64,000 nt of DNA from Berghia stephanieae (GCA_034508935.3 CM067445.1:22156723-22220722), one strand, 5' to 3'; positions 30,109-54,592 are shown, counted from the first letter of the stretch. Numbers and translations: made by a program. The notes: generated from the sequence alone by a model not told the origin.

Positions 30109-30325
30109 GAGAGTTTGACGACCATGGACATTAATGTGGTATCTCCTGACCCAAGAGCCACAGCTCATCAGTTTCTGGATATCGATATTGTCCGAGTATA
30201 TTGTTTACTTCATGTTTTTCGATGTTTATATCTACGTATTTATTTCTAAAAACTTCCTTTCTTAGTTCGAACGAACAATTAAATGCGATTTTTACGACCT
30301 GGCATTCACATCTTTCCCCCGATAA
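30109..30325 (+). CDS. Possible last two exons of an unidentified gene
   Basis: 30109-30195 follows an AG acceptor and reads ESLTTMDINVVSPDPRATAH..FLDIDIVR before CGA|gtatat. 30266-30325 follows a TTTCTTTCTTAG-like acceptor and continues in the same phase as FERTIKCDFYDLAFTSFPR with a TAA stop. A poly(A) signal AATAAA lies at 30411-30416. The intron would be only 70 bp. No upstream exon was found between 23.2 and 30.1 kb and the protein is not recognised, so this is a weak model; chance open sequence is a real alternative. Confidence 0.28.
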
Positions 30326-30461
30326 TGAGACCCACACGTCGCTTGATTTTTGCCAAAGGAATATTTGTCAGATTGGACATGGTAGTAATAGGTAATATGC
30401 TTTGGTGTGAAATAAATACCAAAGTGACAAATTAAGGCGCAGATATTGGTGTAGGATAAAG

Positions 30462-30560
30462 ATGTGATTGAAAGTGTATGAGACAGTGCCAAAGAAGAGA
30501 AAAATATCTCCAAATGATCAGGAGGGGGATCGAACCTCATACATAGTCGGGACAGGCTGT
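30462..30560 (-). repeat. tRNA-derived SINE family C, copy 3
   Basis: 'tgagacagtgccaaagaaga' and 'gggggatcgaacctcatac' are the reverse complement of the tail and B box of the copy at 21.4 kb. Confidence 0.65.
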
Positions 30561-30909
<349 letters not shown>

Positions 30910-31094
30910 CATAACATAACATGTGGTATAGGGCAAAATAGGATAAGATCCTTTGAATGCCCTTAATATTAATTAGTAATGCCATAAATCTATTGGTTAA
31001 ATATTACAATAACGATACACGTGGTAAAGATAGTATTTCAACTTAAATGTAATCATGTGGTGTACAAACATATATCTTTAACCGTGACATGCAA

Positions 31095-31107
31095 AGCACA
31101 CACACAA

Positions 31108-31154
<47 letters not shown>

Positions 31155-31165
31155 CACATACACAC
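31095..31165. repeat. (CA)n microsatellite
   Basis: About 50 bp of CA repeats followed by 'tatatacacatacacacg'. Confidence 0.95.
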
Positions 31166-31253
31166 GCGTATAGAAGATAACCATAATAATATAATAATGC
31201 ATAATATATACATACAAGATTGAAAGCCATGTCAACAGCAGAGCAAACAAGTA

Positions 31254-31642
31254 TTATTCGTCATATATAAATCTCCCATCATATAATTCCCTGTCTACTA
31301 ACACCTTGAAATAATCCATAGATTTTGCATTCTTTGTTTCAAATTTCAAACAGTTCCATTTCTGAACAATACGAATACCGAACCAGTTTTGTCTTATGTT
31401 TGTTTTGCATCTAGAGACAAAAATCTTAAACTTGTCCCCTCTAGTAAAAGTAATATTAGAATATGAAAAAAAATCAGAAAAGTCTATCCTATCCAGACCA
31501 TGTACCAATCTATAAACCTGAATTAAATCCCCACGAATTCTTCTATATTTCAAACTGGGTAAGTCAAGAAATTCTAATCTTTCCTTATAAGATAAATACT
31601 GTATTGTATAAATTTTTTTGGTAGCTCTCCTCTGTACACTTT
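31254..31642 (-). mobile_element. LINE 3' end, CR1/jockey-type reverse transcriptase C-terminus
   Basis: Minus-strand translation starts SVQRRATKKIYTIQYLSYKE, continues LEFLDLPSLKYRRIRGDL, then DLIQVYRLVHG and a tail with NIRQNWFGIRIVQKWNCLK. The string RRAT..LSY..RL..L.LPSL.YRR.RGDLI is the well-known C-terminal end of non-LTR reverse transcriptase proteins of the CR1/jockey type. Only the last 130 or so residues are present, as expected for a 5'-truncated insertion. The frame is open to a stop near 31254. An AAT array adjoins it on the right. Confidence 0.8.
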
Positions 31643-31649
31643 AATAATA

Positions 31650-31688
31650 AGAATGATGATGATGATGATGATAATAATAATAATAATG

Positions 31689-31786
<98 letters not shown>

Positions 31787-31830
31787 TAATAATAATAATA
31801 ATAATAATACCTAATAATAATAATACGGAA
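31650..31830. repeat. (AAT)n microsatellite
   Basis: About 170 bp of AAT repeats directly upstream (in element orientation) of the LINE fragment. Confidence 0.95.
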
Positions 31831-31885
31831 ATATTACTTCTATACTGCTATTTATTTTAACAAATGGAAATGGAAATCTGAACAA

Positions 31886-32480
31886 TAGTGCTGGGATTAC
31901 CCGCCCAAATCATTACCCGGGTAATACCCGGGTAGTGGTCTGATTACCCGGGTACCCGCCGGTACCCGTGGCAGGAGTGACTTTTTGTGGGGGGGGGGGG
32001 GGGGGGGTCTTTTTTATTTTTTTATTTTTTTAATTAATTTATTATTTGTTACAACAAATGAAGCGAAACTGAAGTAAGAAACAAAGATAATTAACTACAA
32101 TGAAAAAAAATAATAATAAATAAAATAAAAATACCTGAGATTCCTTTAAAAGATAAGAACTAATATAATATAGTCTTAACCTATTGATTCCAAAATTGAA
32201 TCAAATGTGTGTTAACAAATAAAACAAAAAGATCAATGTAATTGAACAATACAGTAGGAAAATCTTTTGAAAAAATTTCATGTAAATGTAAATATGTAAA
32301 TAAAATTATATTATTTCCAATTTTTGTTCAAAAATATTAAAACCGCCAAAAATTATCACTCTCAGTTCGGTTTCCATTTGTTGTATCGGGTACCCGTTAC
32401 CCGCCCCTTTTACCCGAGTACCCGGTTTAACTTTATTACCCGCGGGTACTCGCGGGTACCCGGGTACCCGCCCAGCCCTA
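31886..32480. mobile_element. hAT-like non-autonomous element rich in GGGTACCC
   Basis: Left end TAGTGCTGGGATTACCCG and right end, in reverse complement, TAGGGCTGGGCGGGTACCCG, resembling hAT-type termini. Both subterminal regions are packed with GGGTACCC/ACCCGGGTA palindromes. The middle is AT-rich and non-coding, with a G-run at 31989-32007. 'ctgaacaa' occurs just left of the left end and again 20 bases right of the right end, so the target duplication is not clean. About 595 bp. Confidence 0.55.
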
Positions 32481-32756
32481 CTGCTGAACTGCTAGGCTGA
32501 ACAAATCAAATCATTCGAATAGGTAGTGAGTGACGTGATCACGCTGCAGTTATTTTGTTGACCATGCTACTTTGGGTTTGTTGTGCTGATATTTATTTAA
32601 TTTTTCCCTTGATGCTATTTAACTTTTTGATAATCAGAACGTTCACTGAGCAGCTTAAGTTTGTGGTCTAGGGGATGATCCAATGCACGACAATACAGTA
32701 TTTGTTGGGAGGCTTTCCGAAAGCTCACTCACACTCACTCTTCCATCCATAAGAGG

Positions 32757-32766
32757 GATTATTTTG
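32757..32766. repeat. Target-site duplication, left of TIR element copy 1
   Basis: GATTATTTTG, repeated at 38682-38691 immediately right of the element. Confidence 0.75.
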
Positions 32767-32878
32767 GGTGGCGTTTTTATGCACCTCCGTTGGAGGTGTA
32801 CAAAAACGCACCGTTTTTATGCACCTCCGTTGGTGGTGATGGTAAATTAATGAAAATGTTGCTGCATACGTCCATGAG

Positions 32879-33609
32879 TAGGCACTTAAATGAAAATTCA
32901 GTTTTCAAATGACAGTATAAAATCTGGTTTACTATGATGCAGTATACCATCCCGATGATAAAACCGTTTGAATTTTGTCTCTAGGTTATATAGAAGCAGA
33001 GTTATTCAATTTTTTATGCCTTAAAAACACCCAAAAATTACTATAGGAATCAGCCTGAAATTGGGCACCAGCTGACTGAAAAAACGAAAGGGGATTCCCC
33101 TGAAACACTGTGACGTCACAAGGCTAGGAGCCAATGACCAACGCTGACCACGGCAGTCCAAGCTGAAATGGCGTTACTTTGGTAGATTTTGAAATGAGTG
33201 TGATTTTATGGAATGCTCAAAGGGTATCCTGGAAGCAGTTTTGAAAGTTGAAAATGGTATCATTGGAAAGGAAAATGATTGAATTTTATGATTATTTATG
33301 TTTTAAGGGGATTTTTTCATGAATGATGATAAACGGCTTGATTTTCTTACCCACTACAATTAAGCTATCTTTCCATTACAATATCTTCTAAATGAATTTA
33401 AGGAGGGAAATGGTAATTGTACCAAATGATAGGGCGTTCAATGCCCTTTATTTTGGTATTTAATTTATCCAATTCTGTAAATAAATACCAGAGATATCTC
33501 AATTTAACCAAGCCGTGGTTTTAGCCTGCAGCTCACAAACGATAACTAGCGGTCACACAGGTGAATGGGAGAACTGTGACACAGATTTAGCCATTCATTT
33601 AAGTGCCTA
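32879..33609. mobile_element. Nested insertion N1, 731 bp, TIR TAGGCACTTAAATGAA
   Basis: Perfect inverted termini of about 16 bp, flanked by the 7-bp duplication CCATGAG (32872-32878 and 33610-33616). The sister element at 38.8 kb has one copy of the target (tccttgagg) and no insertion. Non-coding; contains a TGACGTCA at about 33111. Confidence 0.85.
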
Positions 33610-33680
33610 CCATGAGGTTTAAATAGTTTTTGATTGTAGTTTAGCACGCTGTAGTGATTATTGATCTAAGTTTATACAAT

Positions 33681-35251
33681 TAGGCAGTTTAGTGAGCAGC
33701 AGCATTGGCAGTCAAATTTTGACCCAACTCGCCCATAGGAAAGTTGTGACTGAAAATTGCCGTTTGCGTTTTGGGGGGTTCAATTAAAGATGCATAACTT
33801 CGTTATAAAGAAGAATATCGCAGATATTTTGGTATCATTATTTTCGTCTTTCAATTTCCTTTTAAATGGTGCCAATTAAGGAAAAATCCATTAATAATTC
33901 CAGAAGTTATATGATGTTAAAATTTGGCAATTTTCAAATGCATTTATTTTTTTATTTACCGCGTGTGTTTTTAAAATTTAAACGCTTGTTTTTAGAATAG
34001 CATCTAAACTTTATTCATGCCAAATTTCAGGGCTCTATATCGATGCGCAGACACCTTTTAACTCTGCGCCGAAATGCCTTGTTTACATTATCTTCTCATC
34101 ATGGCTGCCGGGCGATATCGATATCCATATCGATATTTTAAATTTAGTTATGTATTATGTTAAATTTAGTCCATAATATTTTCAGTACTATTATTTACTA
34201 TGTTTTTATTTTGAATACATACTTTCCAACTTTATTTATAGGCATTTTACAGTTTTTGTTTTAAAAGTTCGTATATTTCTTCTGTTTGTGAAATTCGATA
34301 TTAATAATATCGATATTTTAAAATTACCAATTGCTTTAATTTTATTTTATTTTACTTTGCCATCAAGTCATCAAGTTTCTTTCCCATATGTTTAGGTATG
34401 TTTATCATTTGTATCCATATTTTAAAGGCCTTAGCCTTAATAATTATTATGGTAAGAAGTTCTATTTGTTTTGACACCCCCATACATTGAGAGAGAAGGG
34501 GGGGGGGGGGGGGGATAAAATTATATTAATTGTCAGTTCAAATGATGTAATAGCAATAAACCCAAAGTGGTTTAGCAGAATTTTTTAAAGTATTAAAAGC
34601 CAGAACTTTCCTTCTAATCATAATAGGGAATCTGTTTCAATTTATTTGAACTTTTTCAATCTACCATTTTATTTATATGCAATTAAATTGCCATAGGTAA
34701 AAATAAACTCATTATGTCATTACACAACATGTTTATATCTTTTCATTTAAATACTCTCAAGCCCTTTTTTATTCTCTATGTATTAATTAAAAGAGGGTAA
34801 TTATTTGCAATTGTTTCAGTGAGATATTGGGGATAAATCCAAAAGTGATAGAGCAAATTCTTTTTTACGTCTAGCCGAGTTTTTGATTATGTAACATTTG
34901 CGTCATATTATGTATAATGTGTTAATTTGAAATGTTTATCTTCCTCTTTATTAATGTAAATGCATTGTCCTCGATAAGACGAACATTTTGGTATACAATA
35001 TATGATAAGAACTCCATATTGACTGTTTTAACCATTTTTTATTAACATCACGCGTTTTCGGTCACAACTTTGCAATGGTAATTTTGGGGTAAAAATGGTC
35101 TGAAATTTCAGACTTTGAACTGCCGTAACTCCATTTCTAATCAAGATAGAAACAAAATTCAAACTGTTTTGTAATCTGTGTTGCCAGCTCTTTCATATGA
35201 CATTGGTTTCAAGTGTGTGAGGTACATTTAGAATTTCTATTAAACTCCCTA
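33681..35251. mobile_element. Nested insertion N2, 1571 bp, TIR TAGGSAGTTTA
   Basis: Left end TAGGCAGTTTAGTGAG, right end ...TAAACTCCCTA, flanked by the 7-bp duplication ATACAAT (33674-33680 and 35252-35258). The sister element reads straight through (tttatacaatgataatg). No coding region seen. A G-run of about 16 lies at 34498-34514. The start TAGGCA and the 7-bp TSD are shared with N1. Confidence 0.85.
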
Positions 35252-35298
35252 ATACAATGATAATAAATTAAAGAATGATAATAAATTAAAGAATGATA

Positions 35299-38135
35299 GG
35301 GAAATTCCACGAAAATGTCACCCGAAGGGGTGTTTTACAAATCCTTAATAACATATTAAAATTTGGTACCAATTTGTTGGAAAATCATTCAGGATTATGA
35401 ATATAAGGATATTTCGTGCATATTTGTGGTACAGGATGCTTATTGTAGCTTTATGTAAGGGCATCCCCTATTTGAAGAATGAAAAGAATATTTTCTCAAT
35501 ATTATAAATCTTGCAACTTCTACAAAATTATAGCCACCTTTGCTTTTGTTTATTGATATTAAAACAATTATAAGTATCAGAAACCTATATAAACATTCAA
35601 ATTTACGATTTAAATGAAATGTTGTCCTCATCGGTCGTTTTAATGACCTTGGGAAATTGTATGTCAGTCCGTTACCATTAAAACAGTATTTTTTCATCTA
35701 CGAAAGATGTGATTGTTGTACAGACTCACTATTTCAGATTTTCTGTTCTTACATGAATGGCTTTAGCACTGTAAGATAATTTTTCAAGAAATTTATCATT
35801 TAAGGTACTTTTGTTGGGTAACGGACTGACATTTTTTAGGGTAACGGACTGACAGTAACAGACTAATTCTATTTTAATTCAAAGACAATATATAAAAGTT
35901 GTTTTTTTTAAGTCTCAAGAGTAATGTCCACTCCAATGTGTTTCAACTGATCAGGCAGCCATTTTATAAACATTTGGATCATAACATTTCAAACATTGGC
36001 CTTCAACATCAAGCCTGCTATTTTTCAATAGGTAAGTTGAATCTTTTAAAGCTTGTGAATCTTTTGATCACTTGAAGATTTTTGCTATGTTTGAATTGAG
36101 GGAAAAACACTGTTTATTATTCTATAATATCCTTATGACAATGGAGCCAGTAGTAGTCTTCTGTTAAAGGGGCAAGAGGCCATGGGAGCAAAAAAAAAAA
36201 AAAGAAATCAAACATTTAAATTAATGTGGAAAGCTTTTGAGTCACTGAGGCTTTAAATGTAGTGGGTCAGCAAGCTGTTTAGCTGTGTATAATGTCAATA
36301 TTTTAGTTGTTACAAAGTAATGTGATACAAGTTAGAAATGAGTTTTATTTTCTTAGTTTTGCTGTATTATTTTTAAGAAAACAAGATTTGCTTTTTATTC
36401 CTATTTGACTTTCATAGCTTATGATGTAATTTCGCTCAATTTTCTTTATTCACAGGTTCAAGATGCCTACTCTATCCATGGTTCAAATTATTAAGAAAGA
36501 CTGAAAACTGATGGACGTTACATTGTTTAGGAAAAAGATAGGCAACAAAAGCAGGAGTCTCAAAGAAAACTTGAAAATGATTGTAAAGGACGCTTAAAAG
36601 AAATAACTGGATTTTTCAAGCAAAATAGAAAAAAAAAAAGAGAAAAGCTGATCAATCTACAACTCCAAAAGAAAGTAAACCAAGCACACCTAAATCCACA
36701 TCTCCTCACATTTCAGCACAGGAAAGTAAACTACTGAATTCAACTTTGAGTCTACAATCCTCCCAAAAAATTTTAAAAAAAATTAAACTATGCCTGTACT
36801 ACTAAGGGCATCCATCAACCAATGGTTTTTGAAATATTTTAATCATGGAAATGGGCATTCAAGATGAAATAAAATAATTTTATCTAAAATTTCTATTTGG
36901 ACAAGAAGTACTCTTGGCGAGCACCAAGGGAAAAAGATTTCATAATTGTGAGAGAAGAAAAAAAAGAAAGGACAAAAATTCAAAAAAGTTTCCTGTAAAA
37001 AAAAAAACCCTGAAAAAGTGGTTGTCGATTGTTAGTGAATTTCATCCAGGAATCAAAATTGGCTTAAGTTTATTCTGCTCCCTCAGAATCTCAGAATGTA
37101 CTTCTAAGAGAAACCCCACAATCTGCATAGGAAAATTGTAACAATCAAGGATCAAGGATAAAATGGTCCAAATGAAATTTTTGTAGACCTTTCTCAGATC
37201 TTATAACTGGCTTTCTGGTCAAAAGCAGATGAGGAAGAGATTGACAGCCAATACATTTTCTATCGCCCAGTTTGCCTTGATGGTCATGGCCTATTGACAA
37301 TTCCTAAGCTTGAGGAATCAAGATGAAATACAGAATAAAAATTAAGCTTCAAAAATAAGAACCAAAAGAATGTTAAACCTTCCCCAGTTTTAAAGTCCTT
37401 TCATATCTACATTTTTTAAAAATGATAATTTAATTTCATAGTTGAAATAAAGTTCCCGTTTGACTTTGACAGAATAGATTTCAACTCTACGAATCATTAT
37501 TTCATTATTTCATTTTTAAAAAAGCAAAGTTGGGATTGAGGTAATCAGATGTCACCCATCGAGTTACTCATCATGCCCAATGTAGCTTGACATCAATATA
37601 AGGAAGAGTATTGGTTTGATCAATCACACTGGGTATTCAGTGTTGCTCATAATTACATAATGTGTTCTTTGCTCTGGATTTTATGGAGTAACCGTTATTC
37701 TGAGTAATAAAATTCAGAGGTATCAGTCCGTTACCATCCATTTGTCAGTCCGTTACCGACACTTTTTCTAAGCCTGCAGATTCAAATTTTGGACAATCTT
37801 TTAAATATTGCTAGTGGGTTGTAGAACAACATCTCGTGGTTACTATAAAAGAACTTATTTGTTACTGGAAGGTTTAACTTCAGAAAGTTTGATCCATCTA
37901 CATATAAAATTGAAAAAGATGGATTTTCTGATGTCAGTCCGTTACCAACATTATAATGTCAAAAAAATTCAAGTTGATAAAGATTCATCTTAATCCTTTT
38001 GATATATGATAAGGGCGGACATGATACATGTCCATGGGAAATATTAGCTCCATACAATAAATACATTGCATTTCAGAGCACGAAATGTATGCATTTTTTG
38101 TCTGATTTGTCAGTCCGTTACCCGTGGAATTTCCC
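35299..38135. mobile_element. Nested insertion N3, 2837 bp DNA transposon with subterminal repeats
   Basis: Perfect 13-bp termini GGGAAATTCCACG flanked by GATA on both sides (35295-35298 and 38136-38139). The sister element has the empty site (aaagaataataacaataa). The motif GTAACGGACTGAC occurs seven times near the ends: 35663, 35816, 35839, 37723, 37744, 37933 and 38109, in both orientations. About 36465-37330 looks like decayed coding DNA. An open stretch at 36914-37141 (KKTLKKWLSIVSEFHPGIKI then LSLFCSLR) recalls an uncharacterised transposon-borne protein family with a '..F..HP..KIS..FC.LRP' pattern. The superfamily cannot be fixed. Confidence 0.8.
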
Positions 38136-38329
38136 GATAACAATAATTTTAAAAATCACAAGTACAAAGGAACATGGTACATAAATACTGATCTCAAGTA
38201 GGCCTAAATAAATGATTTTAGAAAAGTTTTTGAAAAACATGATAAAAAGTTTTTGAAAAACAAAAGAAAAAAATAAAAAACAAACAAAAAGTTTCTCAGT
38301 AAAGTAAACTTTAAAAAAAAAATGTCTAT

Positions 38330-38400
38330 GATGGGAATCGAACCTAGTACGTTCAAGGTTAGAGTCTGACAGCTTGTCCACTACGCTACTGAGCCACCTG
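38330..38400 (-). repeat. tRNA-like module inside TIR element copy 1
   Basis: On the minus strand: A-box-like 'ggtggctcagtagcgtagtg' and B box 'aggttcgattcccatc' at tRNA spacing. The same module occurs at the same place in copy 2 (39090-39160), so it is part of the element. Confidence 0.65.
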
Positions 38401-38710
38401 ACTGTTCATCACATTTAATTTATGTCTTTCTAAAACATTATTTTACTTTCAATGCAACTTCTATTTTCTGATTTTATATGTCGAATTTTAAAATGATTAT
38501 TATTTTTATATAAATTTATTGACAAAAACATCCTACAGATGTCACAATATAACTTTCGCCATGTCCAAATACAGAAACACAATATCATTGATGAAATTGG
38601 GTGGGATGCGCATGCGTGACGGAGGTGTATAAAAACGATCCATTAAGATACACTGTCAACAGAGGTGCATAAAAACACTACGATTATTTTGATGGGGTAA
38701 ATTTAAAAAG

Positions 38711-39401
38711 GTGGCGTTTTTATGCACCTCCATTGGAGGTGTACAAAAACGCCCCGTTTTTATGCACCTCCGTTGGCGGTGATGGTAAATTATTGAAAAT
38801 GTTGCTGCATACGTCCTTGAGGTTTAAATAGTTTTAGATTGTAGTTTAGCACGCTGCGTAGTGATTACTGGTGTACGTTTATACAATGATAATGAATTAA
38901 AGAATAATAACAATAATTTAAAAAATCAAAAGTAAAAAGAAACACGGCAGTCAAATACTGATCTCAAATAAATAAATAATTTTAGAAAATTAAAATCAAA
39001 GTTTTTAAAAACATGATAAAAACGTTTTTGAAAAAAAAAAGAAAAAAAAAAAAAGCAAACAAGAATAAAGTAAATAAAAAAAATGTCTACAATGGGAATC
39101 GAACCCGGTACTTTCAAGGTTTGAGTCTGACAGCTTGTCCACTGCACTACGGAGCCACCTGACTGTTCATCACATTTAATAAGGTCTTTCTAAAACGTTA
39201 TTTTACCTTCAATACTTCCATTTTCTGTTTTTTTTTAATTTCGATTTTTTAAATTATTATTATTATTATTATTATTATATAAATTTATTAACAAAATCAT
39301 CCTACAGATGTCACAATATAACTTTGAAATTAGGTGGGATGCGCATGCGTGACGGAGGTGTATAAAAACGACCCGTCAGCAAAGGTGCATAAAAAACTAT
39401 G
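38711..39401. mobile_element. TIR element copy 2 (691 bp), empty-site reference
   Basis: Begins GTGGCGTTTTTATGCACCTC and ends ...GGTGCATAAAAAACTATG, flanked by ATTTAAAAAG at 38701-38710 and 39402-39411. Same orientation as copy 1 and only 29 bp away from it. It matches copy 1 outside the three nested insertions, so it preserves the element's pre-insertion state. Confidence 0.85.
39090..39160 (-). repeat. tRNA-like module inside TIR element copy 2
   Basis: A-box-like 'ggtggctccgtagtgcagtg' and B box 'gggttcgattcccattg' on the minus strand, homologous to 38330-38400. Confidence 0.65.
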
Positions 39402-39459
39402 ATTTAAAAAGTTGGGGCTAGGTTTTTGTGGGGGAACCGAAAGAAAGTACGGGGAAAAA

Positions 39460-39648
39460 ATGGAATTATCCAGGGAGCACTTTCACCTGGGAATTATCGT
39501 ATTGGTCTGTTTTCCAGTTTTCACTCCATCTCTGCTCTACTCTTCTTTCAATTTCTTGTGTCCACGTCTCACGTCAAGCTTCAGATCTGAAAGTGAAAGA
39601 GAAGGTGAATTAGTGGAATCTGAAAGAGATGCATTGTCATTAGTAGCT
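39460..39648 (+). CDS. Possible first exon of an unidentified signal-anchor protein
   Basis: ATG at 39460 in good context (AAAAAATGG) opens MELSREHFHLGIIVLVCFPV, a short N-terminus followed by a hydrophobic run, then a Glu/Ser-rich stretch (RSESEREGELVESERDAL). A candidate donor GCT|gtaaga lies at 39649. No downstream exon could be tied to it before the NSUN5-like gene, and the protein is not recognised. It starts about 50 bp after the TIR element, so a chance frame is possible. Confidence 0.27.
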
Positions 39649-39699
39649 GTAAGAGAAGACATAGTAATCATAATATGATTAGTAACAATATATACATAT

Positions 39700-42150
39700 G
39701 AACAATCACTATTCAAAGTGAACTTGAAACTAAAGGTCTTCAGTTGTAGGTCTAATAAGCAACGTTTTTGCGTAAATTATTCTTTGAAGTTTTGAAATCT
39801 CCATTAAATTGGTATGAATGGTCTGGATATAGTTGAAATAGACTTTAAAATGCTTCTATATGATGACAAATTGAATAAATAAACACATGACAAAAGATCA
39901 ACAAATTGAAAGAAGACTGGGGATGTAGGAGCTTTCGGAAAACCTCCCCAATATTTTGACAATTTATTATGATACCTTACTTTTAGAGCTAGGATAAACG
40001 GTTTCAAAGTTATGATAATTTTACTATTTAAAATTTACGGTTGAAATACTAAGCCCAATTGTAATGGCAAAATCACAAAATCTGTGACTTGAGACTGGGC
40101 ATTCCCCCACTGGACGGCCTCTCGATAAGCTGACTACTGATTTAATGGGACTTTAACTTTAGCATGGAGAATGGAAAAAAGAGAGTTGGTCACTGGCTGC
40201 CTTCAATCTTGATGAAATTTGTCATAGACATAGTTCATAGTAATAATAGAAGGCTTGTCAGAATCGACAGAATGTGTCTTTGCGTTCGAATCCTGGTTCC
40301 GCCACTTGTCTTTTTTTTTTGTTGCAAATAATGAATGTCCCTCCACCCCAACCCCCTCCCCCACCCTTTTTTTTTCTTTTAAATCTTTTTCTCTCAGTTT
40401 TCTGGTTCCTTTGTATTAATAGCAGGTACTGTGGTAAAAACAATTCAAATTGGGTTTAGCTCAACTCAATGAAAACTATTCATTCATAGTTTCATAGTGA
40501 AATGAATTATCATGCCTTTTCTTTTCTTTTTTTGCTCTCTCAATTTTTAGAAAAATTACAAAAGTTTTAAAATAATGTAATTTTTATCAAATGATAACTT
40601 TTTACATAATGTGCCTACATTGATTTCAATCACACTCACACCAAAAGAAAGCTTGATCTCTGCTCTTTAAAATGATGCCAGATCCGTTCAGATAATGTGA
40701 AAAATAATTCAACAATGATTATGTGAAATTGTATTATTCAAATTTTAACCCAAACTAGCACTTCACTTTTCCAATGGCTAATTGGCACCTGTCAAAAAGC
40801 TGGAAGCCGACTACCTATATCAGTAACTCCCTCAACTGCAATTCAACATGAATTCATCAATATAAGACTCCAGGGTTGTTGAATGCACTCTTCCAGTGTA
40901 GCTCTTGAATCGTTTCACGTTCTTCCAATTGCATTCGACTATATTTGTGCAAGACCCTGAGACTTGACCTACAAATTTCTGATCGTGGATCACCACAAGA
41001 AGTAAAAGATGCTGATATGCAGTTACTTCTATCTAGTACTACTACTACCACAACAGACAAATTGTCAGTTTTAGCCTGCAAATCCGTTTGAGCGAAGTAT
41101 TGATCCTGGAGCACTGTTTCTTTAAATAATTGTTTGACTGTATTGGCCTCAATATGTCACAATATGGGGCAACAGAACTTAACTCATTACATTGTTAGAA
41201 AAATCTAATTGCACTTTCTTCATCCTTTGAAATGAATACTAAGCAGAGAGCCATTTATGGAATTAAAATAATAATAAGGCTAAAATGGCTAATTAATAAC
41301 CTTAACAGAAAAGGGAAATTGTTAGATCACGAAAAATACAATGAAACCAATAAAATAGGTGAAGGAACATGTCGAAGGAGACAAATGGGAATATTTAGAC
41401 AAGCTAGCATTAGGAGCAGTGGAAATGGAGCCAAACATAAACATGTAATAACTTTACACAATCTTTTATAGATTATCAGGCAAATATTTAAAAAAAACAC
41501 CAGTAAAAATAGATAGCTTTGTTGTTAGAGATCAGTAGCAGAGAGATAAATGGATTGAATATTTCGAGTCATATCTACCTCAAAATAGATGTCTACCAAG
41601 TTACCTGGAAGATGTTCCAGAATCTAAGGAGTAACAGACCTCACATTCGAGTGCGTTGCACCCAAAAAAAAACAACCCATTGACTTTGTAAAGCCATAGC
41701 TATATTGGCTGCATGGAAAGGACAAATGATACAGAGGAATAGAAAATGGAAGCTATAGGAAGGTTGTGGACTGCGAGAAGGGGGGGGGGGGGGGGGGGGG
41801 CAACATTATTCAGCTCTATGGGGAATTCTATCTACAAAAATCTGATGGAAGCAAATACATGCAACTGATCCGCATCCAGGACTAAAACAAAAAGGGATAG
41901 CAATTCAATTACAGCGTAGAGCACACCACAGGCAGCTGGAATAGTTTGGAAATGGAATGTATATTCATGACTAAGTGGAATGCTCGGTGCTAGTTCCTGA
42001 TTGGTGCCAACTATAAATCTAATTACAATAGCAATAGGTGTGAAATAAGTACTGTCAGTATTCTATGATGATGGTGATGGTTTTTCTTATTCTTCTTCAT
42101 ATTATTATTATGACTACTACTATTAATAATATATAATATTTTTTCTTTCT
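39700..42150. other. Intergenic stretch with no firm gene
   Basis: Contains C/T-rich low complexity at 40308-40378 and a G-run of about 22 at 41779-41800. A minus-strand open stretch at 40857-41114 and a plus-strand one at 41232-41471 have no recognisable family, splice context or start signal, so they are not called as genes. Confidence 0.45.
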
Positions 42151-42199
42151 AATAACAGGGTTTCTCAATGTCAGAGGTTGAACGCTGCATTTTTGATCC

Positions 42200-54592
<12,393 letters not shown>

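Larger units (their letters stand above)
32767..38681. mobile_element. TIR element copy 1 (MULE-like ends) hosting three nested insertions
   Basis: The termini match over about 20 bp (GTRGYGTTTTTATGCACCTC in both ends, read inward) and are flanked by the 10-bp duplication GATTATTTTG. A second, internal copy of the 'tttttatgcacctcc' motif lies about 50 bp inside each end, so the ends can form hairpins. TSD length of 9-10 bp and G-starting TIRs suggest a Mutator-like (MULE) assignment, which is inference. After removal of the insertions at 32879, 33681 and 35299 the element is about 0.8 kb and has no transposase. The right part carries a tRNA-like module. Confidence 0.8.

Noticed and set aside
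40857-41114. Minus-strand open frame of 85 codons
   Set aside because: No recognisable family, no splice or start context, and a CTA-repeat-derived Val run inside it.
41232-41471. Plus-strand open frame of 79 codons
   Set aside because: Low hydrophobic structure, no family resemblance, no clear donor; the following sequence is full of stops in all frames.
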